Shown piece by piece: positions 10,147-17,958 of a stretch of 64,000 nucleotides of DNA. Each line of letters opens with the position of its first letter. Positions within the stretch are counted from its first letter, which is position 1. Source of the DNA: CAIKXD01 sp035439485 (GTDB lineage: Bacteria; Bacteroidota; Bacteroidia; UBA4408); assembly GCA_035439485.1 (NCBI GenBank), contig DAORKI010000001.1, forward strand, positions 1 through 64,000, read 5' to 3'. Below the pieces are notes generated by a model. The model made no database searches, had not been told where the DNA came from, and saw only the letters and a program-made list of their open reading frames with translations. Position numbers and translations under genes: made by a program.

Positions 10147-10761
10147 TTGAAGGATACATATTACACTATAAATGATGTTTATGAAGCCACTTTCAAAGAT
10201 AAAGGAAGTAAATTCATTGCTATTGCACATCCAATAAAAAGTGTTGAACAAGCTAAACTCCTTGTGGAACAATTTCGGAAAGATGCTCAATATAGAGGAG
10301 CTTGTCATTTTTGTTTTGCTTACAAATTAGGGATAGACAATATTATTTATAGAAGTAGTGATGATGGCGAACCTTCTGGTACTGCAGGAAAACCTATTTT
10401 AAATCAAATTGAATCATTCAAACTGAGCGATATTATAGTTGTTGTAATTCGTTTTTTTGGTGGTACTTTACTAGGTACATCGGGTTTAATAAATGCATAT
10501 AAACAAGCCACAATAGACTGTTTAACACAAGTTAAAATTGTAGAAGTAATTGTTAGAAGCAATATTAGTATTACCTTTAGCTACCAAATTCAGTCTGAAA
10601 TAGAACGTATGCTCAAAAACTATAATATTGAATATGAGGAGAAAAATTTTGATATTCAAATAAACTATAGAATAAAAATCAAATCAAGTGAATTAAATTC
10701 ACTTATCGAAACTATAAATAATTCGGTCATTCTTAATCAAATAAAAATCTATGAGTATTAG
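10147..10761 (+). CDS. IMPACT/YigZ family protein
   Basis: 204 residues. It opens with the family pattern KDTYYTI ... FKDKGSKFIAIAHPI, followed by the UPF0029 core RGACHFCFAYKLG, SSDDGEPSGTAGKPIL and RFFGGTLLGTSGLINAYKQA. The C-terminal part matches the ferredoxin-like DUF1949 region. The family is conserved in bacteria and related to the eukaryotic translation regulator IMPACT; its bacterial role is not settled. The start is TTG at 10147, three bases after the previous stop. No ATG or GTG would preserve the conserved N terminus. The end overlaps the next gene by 11 bases. Confidence 0.87.
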   Translation: MKDTYYTINDVYEATFKDKGSKFIAIAHPIKSVEQAKLLVEQFRKDAQYRGACHFCFAYKLGIDNIIYRSSDDGEPSGTAGKPILNQIESFKLSDIIVVVIRFFGGTLLGTSGLINAYKQATIDCLTQVKIVEVIVRSNISITFSYQIQSEIERMLKNYNIEYEEKNFDIQINYRIKIKSSELNSLIETINNSVILNQIKIYEY

Positions 10762-11794
10762 TGAAGAATCAGATTACGAAGAACAAGATTTGTATGAGCA
10801 TCATAGATTGGTGATGAGTAAAGGGCAGCAGTTGTTAAGAATCGACAAATTTTTAATGACACGCATTGAAAATGCCACTAGAACAAAAATACAACAAGCC
10901 GCAGAAGCAGGTAATATTTTAGTAAATGATAAACCTGTAAAATCAAATTATAAAGTTAAGCCATTTGATATTATTAGTATTGTAATGACCCATCCGCCAA
11001 GGGTTACAGAGATACAGCCTGAAAATATTCCCTTAGAAGTGGTTTACGAAGATGATCAGCTTATTGTTATTAATAAACAGGCTGGTTTAGTGGTACATCC
11101 TGGTTTTGGGAATTATTCTGGAACATTGGTTAATGCACTCATGTTTCACTTTCAAGATTTACCATTGTTTAATGAGAACAGCCCAAGACCGGGATTGGTG
11201 CACCGTTTGGACAAAGACACTACTGGAATAATGGTAGTGGCAAAAAATGAGACTGCACTTGCTAAGTTAGCGAAGCAGTTTTTTGACCGGACTACGAAAA
11301 GAAGTTATATTGCTTTAGTTTGGGGAGATTTTGCAGAAGATGTTGGGCGAATTGAAGGTTACATTGGAAGAAACATTCGCGATAGAAAACAAATGGATGT
11401 TTTTGATAATGAAGAAATGGGAAAATACGCAGTAACACATTACAAAGTAATAGAAAGATTTGGCTACGTAACTCTTGTTGAATGTAAACTAGAAACAGGT
11501 CGTACACACCAAATTAGAGTACATTTTAAGCACATTGGTCATCCTTTGTTTTGCGATGAATTATACGGTGGAAAAAGAATTTTAAAGGGCACTACCTTTA
11601 GCAAATACAAGCAATTTATAGAAAATAATTTTGAAGTGCTGAATAGACAGGCTTTGCATGCCAAATCACTGGGCTTTGTACATCCAGTTACTGGCCAAGA
11701 GCATTTTTTTGATTCAGAAATTGCCTCAGACATGCAAAAAGTAATTGAAAAGTGGCGAGTATATTGCAATTCAAAAGATTTATTTAAAGATTAA
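10751..11794 (+). CDS. RluD-type 23S rRNA pseudouridine synthase (RluA family)
   Basis: 347 residues. An N-terminal S4 RNA-binding domain (residues about 25-90: LRIDKFLMTRIENATRTKIQ) precedes a RluA-family catalytic domain with RLDKDTTGIMVVAK (catalytic Asp), GRTHQIRVHFKHIGHPL and the closing LHAKSLGFVHPVTG. The domain order and length match RluD (pseudouridines in helix 69 of 23S rRNA), although RluA-family assignments to individual rRNA positions are uncertain by eye. It overlaps the upstream gene by 11 bases and is the last gene of the ribD group; no clear terminator follows. Confidence 0.9.
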   Translation: MSISEESDYEEQDLYEHHRLVMSKGQQLLRIDKFLMTRIENATRTKIQQAAEAGNILVNDKPVKSNYKVKPFDIISIVMTHPPRVTEIQPENIPLEVVYEDDQLIVINKQAGLVVHPGFGNYSGTLVNALMFHFQDLPLFNENSPRPGLVHRLDKDTTGIMVVAKNETALAKLAKQFFDRTTKRSYIALVWGDFAEDVGRIEGYIGRNIRDRKQMDVFDNEEMGKYAVTHYKVIERFGYVTLVECKLETGRTHQIRVHFKHIGHPLFCDELYGGKRILKGTTFSKYKQFIENNFEVLNRQALHAKSLGFVHPVTGQEHFFDSEIASDMQKVIEKWRVYCNSKDLFKD

Positions 11795-12084
11795 TTGTGT
11801 AATAAATAATGCGTATATTAAATTTCTTTAAAAGATTTTTACGTATAGGGCATTGCATTTAATTAATTTGCTTATCTTTGAAAACAATCATTTAAGCAAA
11901 TCAATATTGATATTAATAGTATAATAATTGTTGTTAGTGATATAAAGTCTAGTTATAGGAATTACAAAAATGTGTTTTGAATTTCAATTAGTTTGTATTT
12001 GTACATTATTCTTTTTTAGCAAGGCTTAATAGAATTATACTACATCATTAATTAATTGAAATACGATGAATTAATTTTAGGAAT
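11795..12084 (+). other. Intergenic region and long leader before the caspase gene
   Basis: 290 AT-rich bases without a credible ORF. The only clear signal is the promoter at 11853-11880. If it drives the caspase operon, the transcript has a leader of roughly 200 nt. I see no riboswitch consensus in it. Confidence 0.6.
11853..11880 (+). promoter_or_regulatory. Putative promoter of the caspase/twin-protein operon
   Basis: TTG at 11853-11855, a 17-nt spacer, then TATCTTTG at 11873-11880, a perfect match to TAnnTTTG. Both elements and the spacing fit Bacteroidota housekeeping promoters. Confidence 0.65.
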
Positions 12085-14115
12085 ATGTTTTATTACAAGT
12101 TTGATTTAAAGTATTTATATTTTTTTATAACAAGTATATTTTCATTAATACCTAGTCAACAAGTAGCTGCGCAAAAAAGCGAAATCTCCCTGCCTCATTC
12201 AGGGGTTAAAAAAATAGTACACAGTCCAAATTTAAAGCTCATGGCTGTTGCAGATAAACATGAAGTTCATATTATGCTATCAGGCGGTAATGTAATCAAC
12301 AACTCCTTTCATGTTGAATTAAAAGAAATTAATGACATTTGCTTTAGTGCTGATGGTGACAAAGTTTTTGTAGTTGGAGCAAAATCTAAGAAAAATGCTA
12401 TTTTAGTTTATGAAGTAAAAACAGGAAACAGAGTAAAATCAATCCCTTTAGAACAAAAAAATATTTTGGCTGTTGCTGCATCTCGTAATGGTCAGCAAGT
12501 TGCGGTTTGTTCTTCTGACAAAATGGCGATGGTTTTCACTCTTGATAGTGATAAACTGCTTTATCAATTTAAAAACCATCATGGAGTTTTTACTGATTTG
12601 GCATTCAATAAAAAGGGAACATCACTTTATTGTAGCAGCAGTAGTGGTCATTTTTTTGATGTTAATACCATCGATGGAAGTTTCACCAAAGTATTAAATA
12701 TCGACAAAGAATACATGGGATGTATTGAAACTTCAAATGATGGAAAATATGTGGCATGTGGTTTTGATAATGGTGTTTGTAAGCTATTACATCCTGAAAA
12801 CAATTATGCCAAGTACCATTTAACAGGGACTCAAAAAAAGATAAATTCTTTAACATTTAGTGAAGACGATCGTTATCTTGCATCATCTTGCAAATTGCCC
12901 ATTGTAAACATTTGGAGTTTAGAAGAGATGGCCATCAAACATCAAATAAATGTTGATAAAGCAAAAGGAATGATTTCTTGCGTTAAATTTGATCCTGCAG
13001 GAAAAGTGTTATTGGCGAGCGATGCTTCAAGCAAAAGGCTTATTCAAATTGATGTTGCCAATTTGGGCATTGTTCCAAAATCAGTATTGCAAAGCAGTTT
13101 TGATAAAAATCCACCACAAATTACTGTTACTTCTCCATTGTTGATAAACAACGAAGCTACCATTTTTAATGAAAACTTAGTAATAAAAGGTGCTGCAATA
13201 GACGAAACAGGAATTTATGTATTGAAAGTAAACGGAAATCCAACCAAATATAACGAACAGGGTGAGTTTGTGATTAACCTAAAAGTAGGTTTAGGCGAAA
13301 CTAATTTTTTGATTGAAGCCACTGATGTAAACGATTTAACAACAATAAAAAAATTTAAGATTATTAGAAAAACTGCTGAAGATGAAGTGTTGGATATAGA
13401 TTATAGTGCAAAAAATTATTTATTGGCAATTGGTATCGACAATTATTCCTTTTGGCCACCTCTAAAAAATGCAGTGAGTGATGCTATTACCTTTCAAGAA
13501 GTATTAAGAAAAAAATATCATTATTTAGAAGAAAATATTACCATTATAACTAATGAAAAAGCTACAAAACAAAATATCATTGATGCATTTAAAGGAATTA
13601 TTGAAAAGGTTGGCCCTAACGATAAGTTAATTATTTATTTCTCAGGACACGGATATTATGATCAAGTATTAAATGAAGGTTATTGGATAACTCAGGATTC
13701 TAAAAAAGGGACTGAAGCAGACTATTTACCCAATAGTTTTTTGATTAAAATGTTTAAACAAATAAACGCAAAGCATATCTTCTTAATCGCTGATGCCTGC
13801 TTTAGTGGTTCCTTATTTATTGATACACAAAGAGGTAATTTATCAAATGCCTCTCAATCTAAATCAAGATGGGGTTTAACCTCAGGCCGTTTAGAGTTTG
13901 TTGATGATGGAACCCAAGGTGAGCACAGTCCATTTGCAAAATATATTATTGAATATTTAAACACCAATATGAAAAGCAAAAGTTCGGTTACTGATCTTAT
14001 TACATATGTTAAAGAGAAAGTAACAGCCGAAACAAAGCAAGTGCCTACTGGCAATGCTTTAAATAATGCCGGAGATGAGGGTGGTGAGTTTATTTTCGAA
14101 TTATTTGGAAACTAA
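12085..14115 (+). CDS. Exported WD40-repeat caspase-like (peptidase C14) protein
   Basis: 676 residues. Signal peptide at 1-30 (YLYFFITSIFSLIPSQQVAA). WD40/beta-propeller-like repeats run from about 40 to 330 (CFSADGDKVFVVG, TSNDGKYVACGFDNGVCKL, FSEDDRYLASSCKLPIVNIW). A beta-sandwich stretch follows at about 340-430 (ITVTSPLLINNE ... NFLIEATDVND), then a caspase/metacaspase p20-like domain at about 445-670. The catalytic dyad is visible: His522 in YFSGHGYYD and Cys572 in DACFSGSLF. Later TSGRLEFVDDG ... HSPFAKYIIEYL is also typical of the family. The signal peptide places it in the periplasm or outside the cell, unlike cytosolic bacterial caspases of defence systems. First gene of a three-gene unit with the twin proteins. 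Its substrate is unknown. Confidence 0.9.
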   Translation: MFYYKFDLKYLYFFITSIFSLIPSQQVAAQKSEISLPHSGVKKIVHSPNLKLMAVADKHEVHIMLSGGNVINNSFHVELKEINDICFSADGDKVFVVGAKSKKNAILVYEVKTGNRVKSIPLEQKNILAVAASRNGQQVAVCSSDKMAMVFTLDSDKLLYQFKNHHGVFTDLAFNKKGTSLYCSSSSGHFFDVNTIDGSFTKVLNIDKEYMGCIETSNDGKYVACGFDNGVCKLLHPENNYAKYHLTGTQKKINSLTFSEDDRYLASSCKLPIVNIWSLEEMAIKHQINVDKAKGMISCVKFDPAGKVLLASDASSKRLIQIDVANLGIVPKSVLQSSFDKNPPQITVTSPLLINNEATIFNENLVIKGAAIDETGIYVLKVNGNPTKYNEQGEFVINLKVGLGETNFLIEATDVNDLTTIKKFKIIRKTAEDEVLDIDYSAKNYLLAIGIDNYSFWPPLKNAVSDAITFQEVLRKKYHYLEENITIITNEKATKQNIIDAFKGIIEKVGPNDKLIIYFSGHGYYDQVLNEGYWITQDSKKGTEADYLPNSFLIKMFKQINAKHIFLIADACFSGSLFIDTQRGNLSNASQSKSRWGLTSGRLEFVDDGTQGEHSPFAKYIIEYLNTNMKSKSSVTDLITYVKEKVTAETKQVPTGNALNNAGDEGGEFIFELFGN

Positions 14116-14129
14116 AAAAAATATTAGCA

Positions 14130-14951
14130 ATGAAAACACTTATTTTAATTTTTTCAATTGCCTTGCTTAATTTTAATTATGCAATTAAAGGTGATGACAA
14201 GTTCAGTATTATTAAAGTGAACGGAAAGGTTTTGAATGCCAAAAACAAAAAAAAGCTCTCCCCTGGTGACTCCTTAAATCCTAAAGATAAATTAGTTTTT
14301 GCTGATATGAATGCCTCGTGTTTTATTTACAGTAAAAGCAGTGGTAGATACATGATAAAGGCTGGTGATAAGCTTGAAGTAGATGTTGAAAATGCTTTAA
14401 AACCAGTTGGTTTAAGGTCATCTATTACTACCAGAGGTGCAAGTAATTTAAATGATACTTTACCAATTACTGATTTGTATTATTTTTTTGGCAAAAACAA
14501 ATTTATGTTTGTTGATTATGTTACCACACTAAAAATTGATACAAGTATTTTTAATAAAGGAAAAAACAGAATAATGATTGCTAAATATACAGATGACCAA
14601 GGTAAATTGCATAATATTGAAATAGGCAAGGCAAATCCAAAACTACGCGTAGATTTAAAAAGCATTTTTAAAGAAATGGATGCAAATGGGCAACTTAAAA
14701 TACAAAAGTTTGAGTTAATTGATTATGACAAATTAACCAAGGATATCAAACATTGTGCATATGTTAATCCAGTGATTGTAAATGAAAAAGAATTAGCCGA
14801 ATCGCTTCGATATCTAGTAAATGCTTTGGATGGGGTTGAAAAGAAAAATATATTTTACGATGAGATATATTCATTTGTTTATAATGAATATGGAGAATTT
14901 AACCCAGATGACTTAAAAGTTTTTATGTCGAAAAATAATATTATCAAATAA
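14130..14951 (+). CDS. Exported protein of unknown function, first twin
   Basis: 273 residues with a signal peptide (MKTLILIFSIALLNFNYAIKG). The N-terminal part, FSIIKVNGKVLN ... KKKLSPGDSLNPKDKLVF ... SGRYMIKAG, resembles a small beta-rich module, weakly like FecR or SH3-type domains. The rest (residues about 110-273) has no motif that I recognise. It is paralogous to the next gene along its whole length (V/IKVNG, ITTR, YFGK, IDT, the C-terminal FVYNEYGE against FVFNSYGN). It starts 14 bases after the caspase stop, so the two are almost certainly cotranscribed. A structural or partner role for the caspase is inference. Confidence 0.8.
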   Translation: MKTLILIFSIALLNFNYAIKGDDKFSIIKVNGKVLNAKNKKKLSPGDSLNPKDKLVFADMNASCFIYSKSSGRYMIKAGDKLEVDVENALKPVGLRSSITTRGASNLNDTLPITDLYYFFGKNKFMFVDYVTTLKIDTSIFNKGKNRIMIAKYTDDQGKLHNIEIGKANPKLRVDLKSIFKEMDANGQLKIQKFELIDYDKLTKDIKHCAYVNPVIVNEKELAESLRYLVNALDGVEKKNIFYDEIYSFVYNEYGEFNPDDLKVFMSKNNIIK

Positions 14952-14969
14952 CATTAAAATTGAAATGCA

Positions 14970-15800
14970 ATGAAAACAATTAAAATTAGTTCAATTTTTT
15001 TACTTTTAGTAGTTTTTGCTCAAGCTCAAAATGCATCAAACTACAATGTAGTAAAAGTAAACGGCACCCTTTATAATGCAACTCAAAAGCAAAAATTATC
15101 AACTGGTACATCAGTGAATCAAAATGATGAGGTTGAGTTTGGCTCTTTAACTAATTCTGCCTTTGTAATTAGTAAGGATAATGGAAGATTTATTATGATT
15201 CCTGATAACTCTTTATCAGCTACTGCTGGCACAGTTTTAAAGCCTTTGAGCCGCAGAACTGCAATTACAACCAGAAGCGAATCACAGGTGAAATTACCTC
15301 ATAATGATTTATTTAAATACTTTGGAAAAGACAACTTTTTGTTTTTAAATAAAATATCTACGGTTTGGATTGATACCACAAAAATGAAAATCAATGAAAA
15401 CAATATGTTGGTTGCAAAATATAAAAACCATGAAGGCAAAGCAATCACCAAAAAATTAATGCTTGAAGGTGATAAATTAGTTATGAACCTTGATGAAATT
15501 TTTACCGATAAAAACGAAGATGGGAGCAACAAAATGTTTCCTATTGAAATATTTTATTACAATAACCTAACCAAAGAGCTTGCATTAAAGGCTAGTTTTA
15601 CACCTATTTTAGCTAACAAAAAGGAAATTGTAAATGAATTTAAAGTTATAGCAGCTACGGTGAATAATTCTGAAAGCAATAATTCCAATGTTATTTTTGA
15701 AGAAATAGAAAGTTTTGTTTTTAATTCATATGGAAATACAAATGAAGATGAATTAAAGCAATTTATTATCTCTAACTTAGAAATTAGGATGAAGAATTAA
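14970..15800 (+). CDS. Exported protein of unknown function, second twin
   Basis: 276 residues, signal peptide MKTIKISSIFLLLVVFAQAQ. It aligns end to end with the preceding gene: YNVVKVNGTLYN, KQKLSTGTSVNQNDEVEF, NGRFIMIPD, AITTRSESQ, LFKYFGKDNFLFL, and the C-terminal EEIESFVFNSYGNTNEDEL. No catalytic motif is apparent. A gap of 18 bases separates the twins and a terminator follows at 15852, making this the last gene of the caspase unit. Conservation of two diverged copies suggests that they do related but distinct jobs, for example as a heteromer; this is inference. Confidence 0.8.
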   Translation: MKTIKISSIFLLLVVFAQAQNASNYNVVKVNGTLYNATQKQKLSTGTSVNQNDEVEFGSLTNSAFVISKDNGRFIMIPDNSLSATAGTVLKPLSRRTAITTRSESQVKLPHNDLFKYFGKDNFLFLNKISTVWIDTTKMKINENNMLVAKYKNHEGKAITKKLMLEGDKLVMNLDEIFTDKNEDGSNKMFPIEIFYYNNLTKELALKASFTPILANKKEIVNEFKVIAATVNNSESNNSNVIFEEIESFVFNSYGNTNEDELKQFIISNLEIRMKN

Positions 15801-15851
15801 GCACTCAAACTTAGGTTTCTCCTTATTGGGAGAAAAATTTTGAATATTTGC

Positions 15852-15884
15852 AAAAGCGCAGCCTTAAACTGCGCTTTTTCTTTT
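15852..15884 (+). terminator. Rho-independent terminator of the caspase/twin operon
   Basis: Inverted repeat AAAAGCGCAG (15852-15861) and CTGCGCTTTT (15869-15878), a perfect 10-bp stem with a 7-nt loop. It is followed by a T-rich tract, and lies 52 bases after the second twin. Confidence 0.9.
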
Positions 15885-15978
15885 ATGTTTGTTCAATAAA
15901 TCTCCAAGAGTGAAATATTAATTCAATTAATTTAAAATAGAACTCATACATTGCAGTTAAATTAAAGAACAAACTAAA

Positions 15979-17880
15979 TTGCAGAAGTTTAAATTATATA
16001 TATTTTTTTGTTGTTTAATATGGTCAAGAAATTTTGCATTTGCAACTAAAGAAAGTAGCAAATTCTTAAATAAAGTATACGAATCAGAACGACTCCTTAA
16101 TCAACAAATAGATACAGCAAATTCAATTTTAATGCTGGAAGAAAACTTCTCTTATCCAGGCATTGATTTAATTTTTAATAAGTTAATAAGTCAGGCTGAA
16201 ATCAATAAACATGACTTAGGATTAGCAAAAGTGAATTTAAATTATGGTGTTTATTTGTATGCTAAAGGACAGTACGAAAAGTCAATTAATTCCTTACTAA
16301 ACGCCTTAAAAATTTATGAGAAATTAGAATTAACTGCGGAGCAAGCTGATGTAAATAATCAACTTACGCGAGTATACATTAGCCTAAGTGAAGTACAACC
16401 AAACGAAAACACAACTGTAGAAAGTAAAATTCCAGGTATGTTTTTAAAAAGCAATGAACTTGATAGGGCCGAATCATATTGTAGAAAGGCTCTTAATTAC
16501 AATAAAATAAACAATAGACTTAGCATGTTAGCCTCTAATTACAATAACTTAGGGGTAATTAAGCAAAAAAAAATGGAGCTCGATTCAGCTGAATTTTTTT
16601 TCAGAGAAGCTTTTAAATATTATGAAAAGTTAGGAGATGTTTTCAATAAAGCCAATATTTTAAACAATTTGGGAATAGTATTTGAATTTCAGGGCATGTT
16701 CGATCAAGAGTTAAAATCATATCAAGATGCATTAATGTTATTCGAAGAAATATTCGATACTGCTGGAATAGCCATAAGTAATGGAAATATTGCCAGTGTT
16801 TACTACTCAAACGGTGAGTGTAAGGAGGGACTCAAATTTGCGCAAAAAGGTTATGATTTGGCAGTTCACACACAAAAATTACCTATTAAAAAGGATATGT
16901 TGTACACGCTATTTGTTTTGTACGATTGCCTTGGCGATTGTGATAAGAAATCATTTTACTTTAATAGATATATTGAAGTAAAAGATTCAATTTTTAATAT
17001 TGAATCTAAGAAAATTTTAGAAGATGTGAATGCTCAATATGAAACAGAGAAAAAGGAAAATCAAATATTATTATTAAGCAAAAGTAAAGAGTTAGATGAA
17101 ACCATTAAAAAAGCATTAACAGCAGGCATCGGACTAACAGTAATATTAGTTATGGTAGTTTTTAGAAGTTACCGACAAAAACAAAGAGCTAATGTATTAT
17201 TAACCACACAAAATGAAATTATTGAATCTGAAAGAAAAAAATCGGATGCCTTACTATTAAATATTTTACCTGTTGAAACCGCCCAAGAATTAAAAGAAAA
17301 GGGCTTTGCTGAAGCGCGAACATTTGAATCTGTAACAGTAATGTTTACCGATTTCAAGGACTTTACTAAAGTGGCCGAATCATTAGATGCTACTAGCCTG
17401 GTTAAAGAAATAGATCATGTATTTAAAAAATTTGACGAAATCATAACTTTTTATAGTATTGAAAAAATTAAAACTATTGGTGATGCTTATATGGCTGCTG
17501 CAGGTTTACCAATTGAAAACAACACGCACGCCATTGATATGGTAAAGGCTGCAATGGAAATTTTAGAGAGTATCGAAGAAATAAAGAATGAAAGAAAAAG
17601 TAAAGGCTTGCCTTATTTTGAAATTCGAATAGGAATTCATACTGGGCCTGTAGTTGCTGGAATTGTTGGCACCAAAAAATTTGCCTATGACATTTGGGGA
17701 GATGCCGTAAATGTGGCTAGTAGAATGGAAAGCAGCGGAGAGGCAGGGAAAATCAATATTTCAGGTAGCACATATAATCAAATAAAGGATTACTTTATTT
17801 GTACTTATCGTGGTAAAGTTACAGCTAAAAACAAAGGCGATATTGATATGTATTTTGTTGAAGGAAGTAAAAGCCAATGA
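15979..17880 (+). CDS. TPR-ectodomain class III adenylyl cyclase
   Basis: 633 residues. Signal peptide (KLYIFFCCLIWSRNFAFA), TPR repeats at about 80-330 (NYGVYLYAKGQYEKSINSLL, NNLGVIKQKKMELDSAEFFF), a coiled coil, one membrane segment at about 377-395, a second short helix, and a C-terminal class III cyclase domain at about 440-633. The cyclase looks complete: metal-binding Asp458 (MFTDFKDF) and Asp502 (TIGDAYM), adenine-selecting Lys498 and Asp571 (YDIWGDAVN), and transition-state Asn578 and Arg582. The Lys/Asp pair predicts ATP rather than GTP as substrate. Topology: periplasmic TPR sensor, cytosolic cyclase. The start is TTG at 15979, the only one giving a signal peptide. It lies between two other units of the caspase block. 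Confidence 0.9.
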   Translation: MQKFKLYIFFCCLIWSRNFAFATKESSKFLNKVYESERLLNQQIDTANSILMLEENFSYPGIDLIFNKLISQAEINKHDLGLAKVNLNYGVYLYAKGQYEKSINSLLNALKIYEKLELTAEQADVNNQLTRVYISLSEVQPNENTTVESKIPGMFLKSNELDRAESYCRKALNYNKINNRLSMLASNYNNLGVIKQKKMELDSAEFFFREAFKYYEKLGDVFNKANILNNLGIVFEFQGMFDQELKSYQDALMLFEEIFDTAGIAISNGNIASVYYSNGECKEGLKFAQKGYDLAVHTQKLPIKKDMLYTLFVLYDCLGDCDKKSFYFNRYIEVKDSIFNIESKKILEDVNAQYETEKKENQILLLSKSKELDETIKKALTAGIGLTVILVMVVFRSYRQKQRANVLLTTQNEIIESERKKSDALLLNILPVETAQELKEKGFAEARTFESVTVMFTDFKDFTKVAESLDATSLVKEIDHVFKKFDEIITFYSIEKIKTIGDAYMAAAGLPIENNTHAIDMVKAAMEILESIEEIKNERKSKGLPYFEIRIGIHTGPVVAGIVGTKKFAYDIWGDAVNVASRMESSGEAGKINISGSTYNQIKDYFICTYRGKVTAKNKGDIDMYFVEGSKSQ

Positions 17881-17923
17881 TGCCTTATTGACAATTAAAT
17901 AACCAAAATTAAAATGTAAATTA

Positions 17924-17931
17924 TATATTTG
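17924..17931 (+). promoter_or_regulatory. Putative -7 box before the TPR/PD40 gene
   Basis: TATATTTG matches TAnnTTTG and lies 27 bases before the ATG at 17959. No TTG is found at the normal -33 distance. Confidence 0.5.
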
Positions 17932-17958
17932 TAACAAAGGTTTAAAATTTTTTATAAT

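Noticed and set aside
12085..14115. Assignment of the caspase gene to a known anti-phage defence system
   Set aside because: A signal peptide and lack of effector, TIR, nuclease or phage-sensor genes nearby argue against it.
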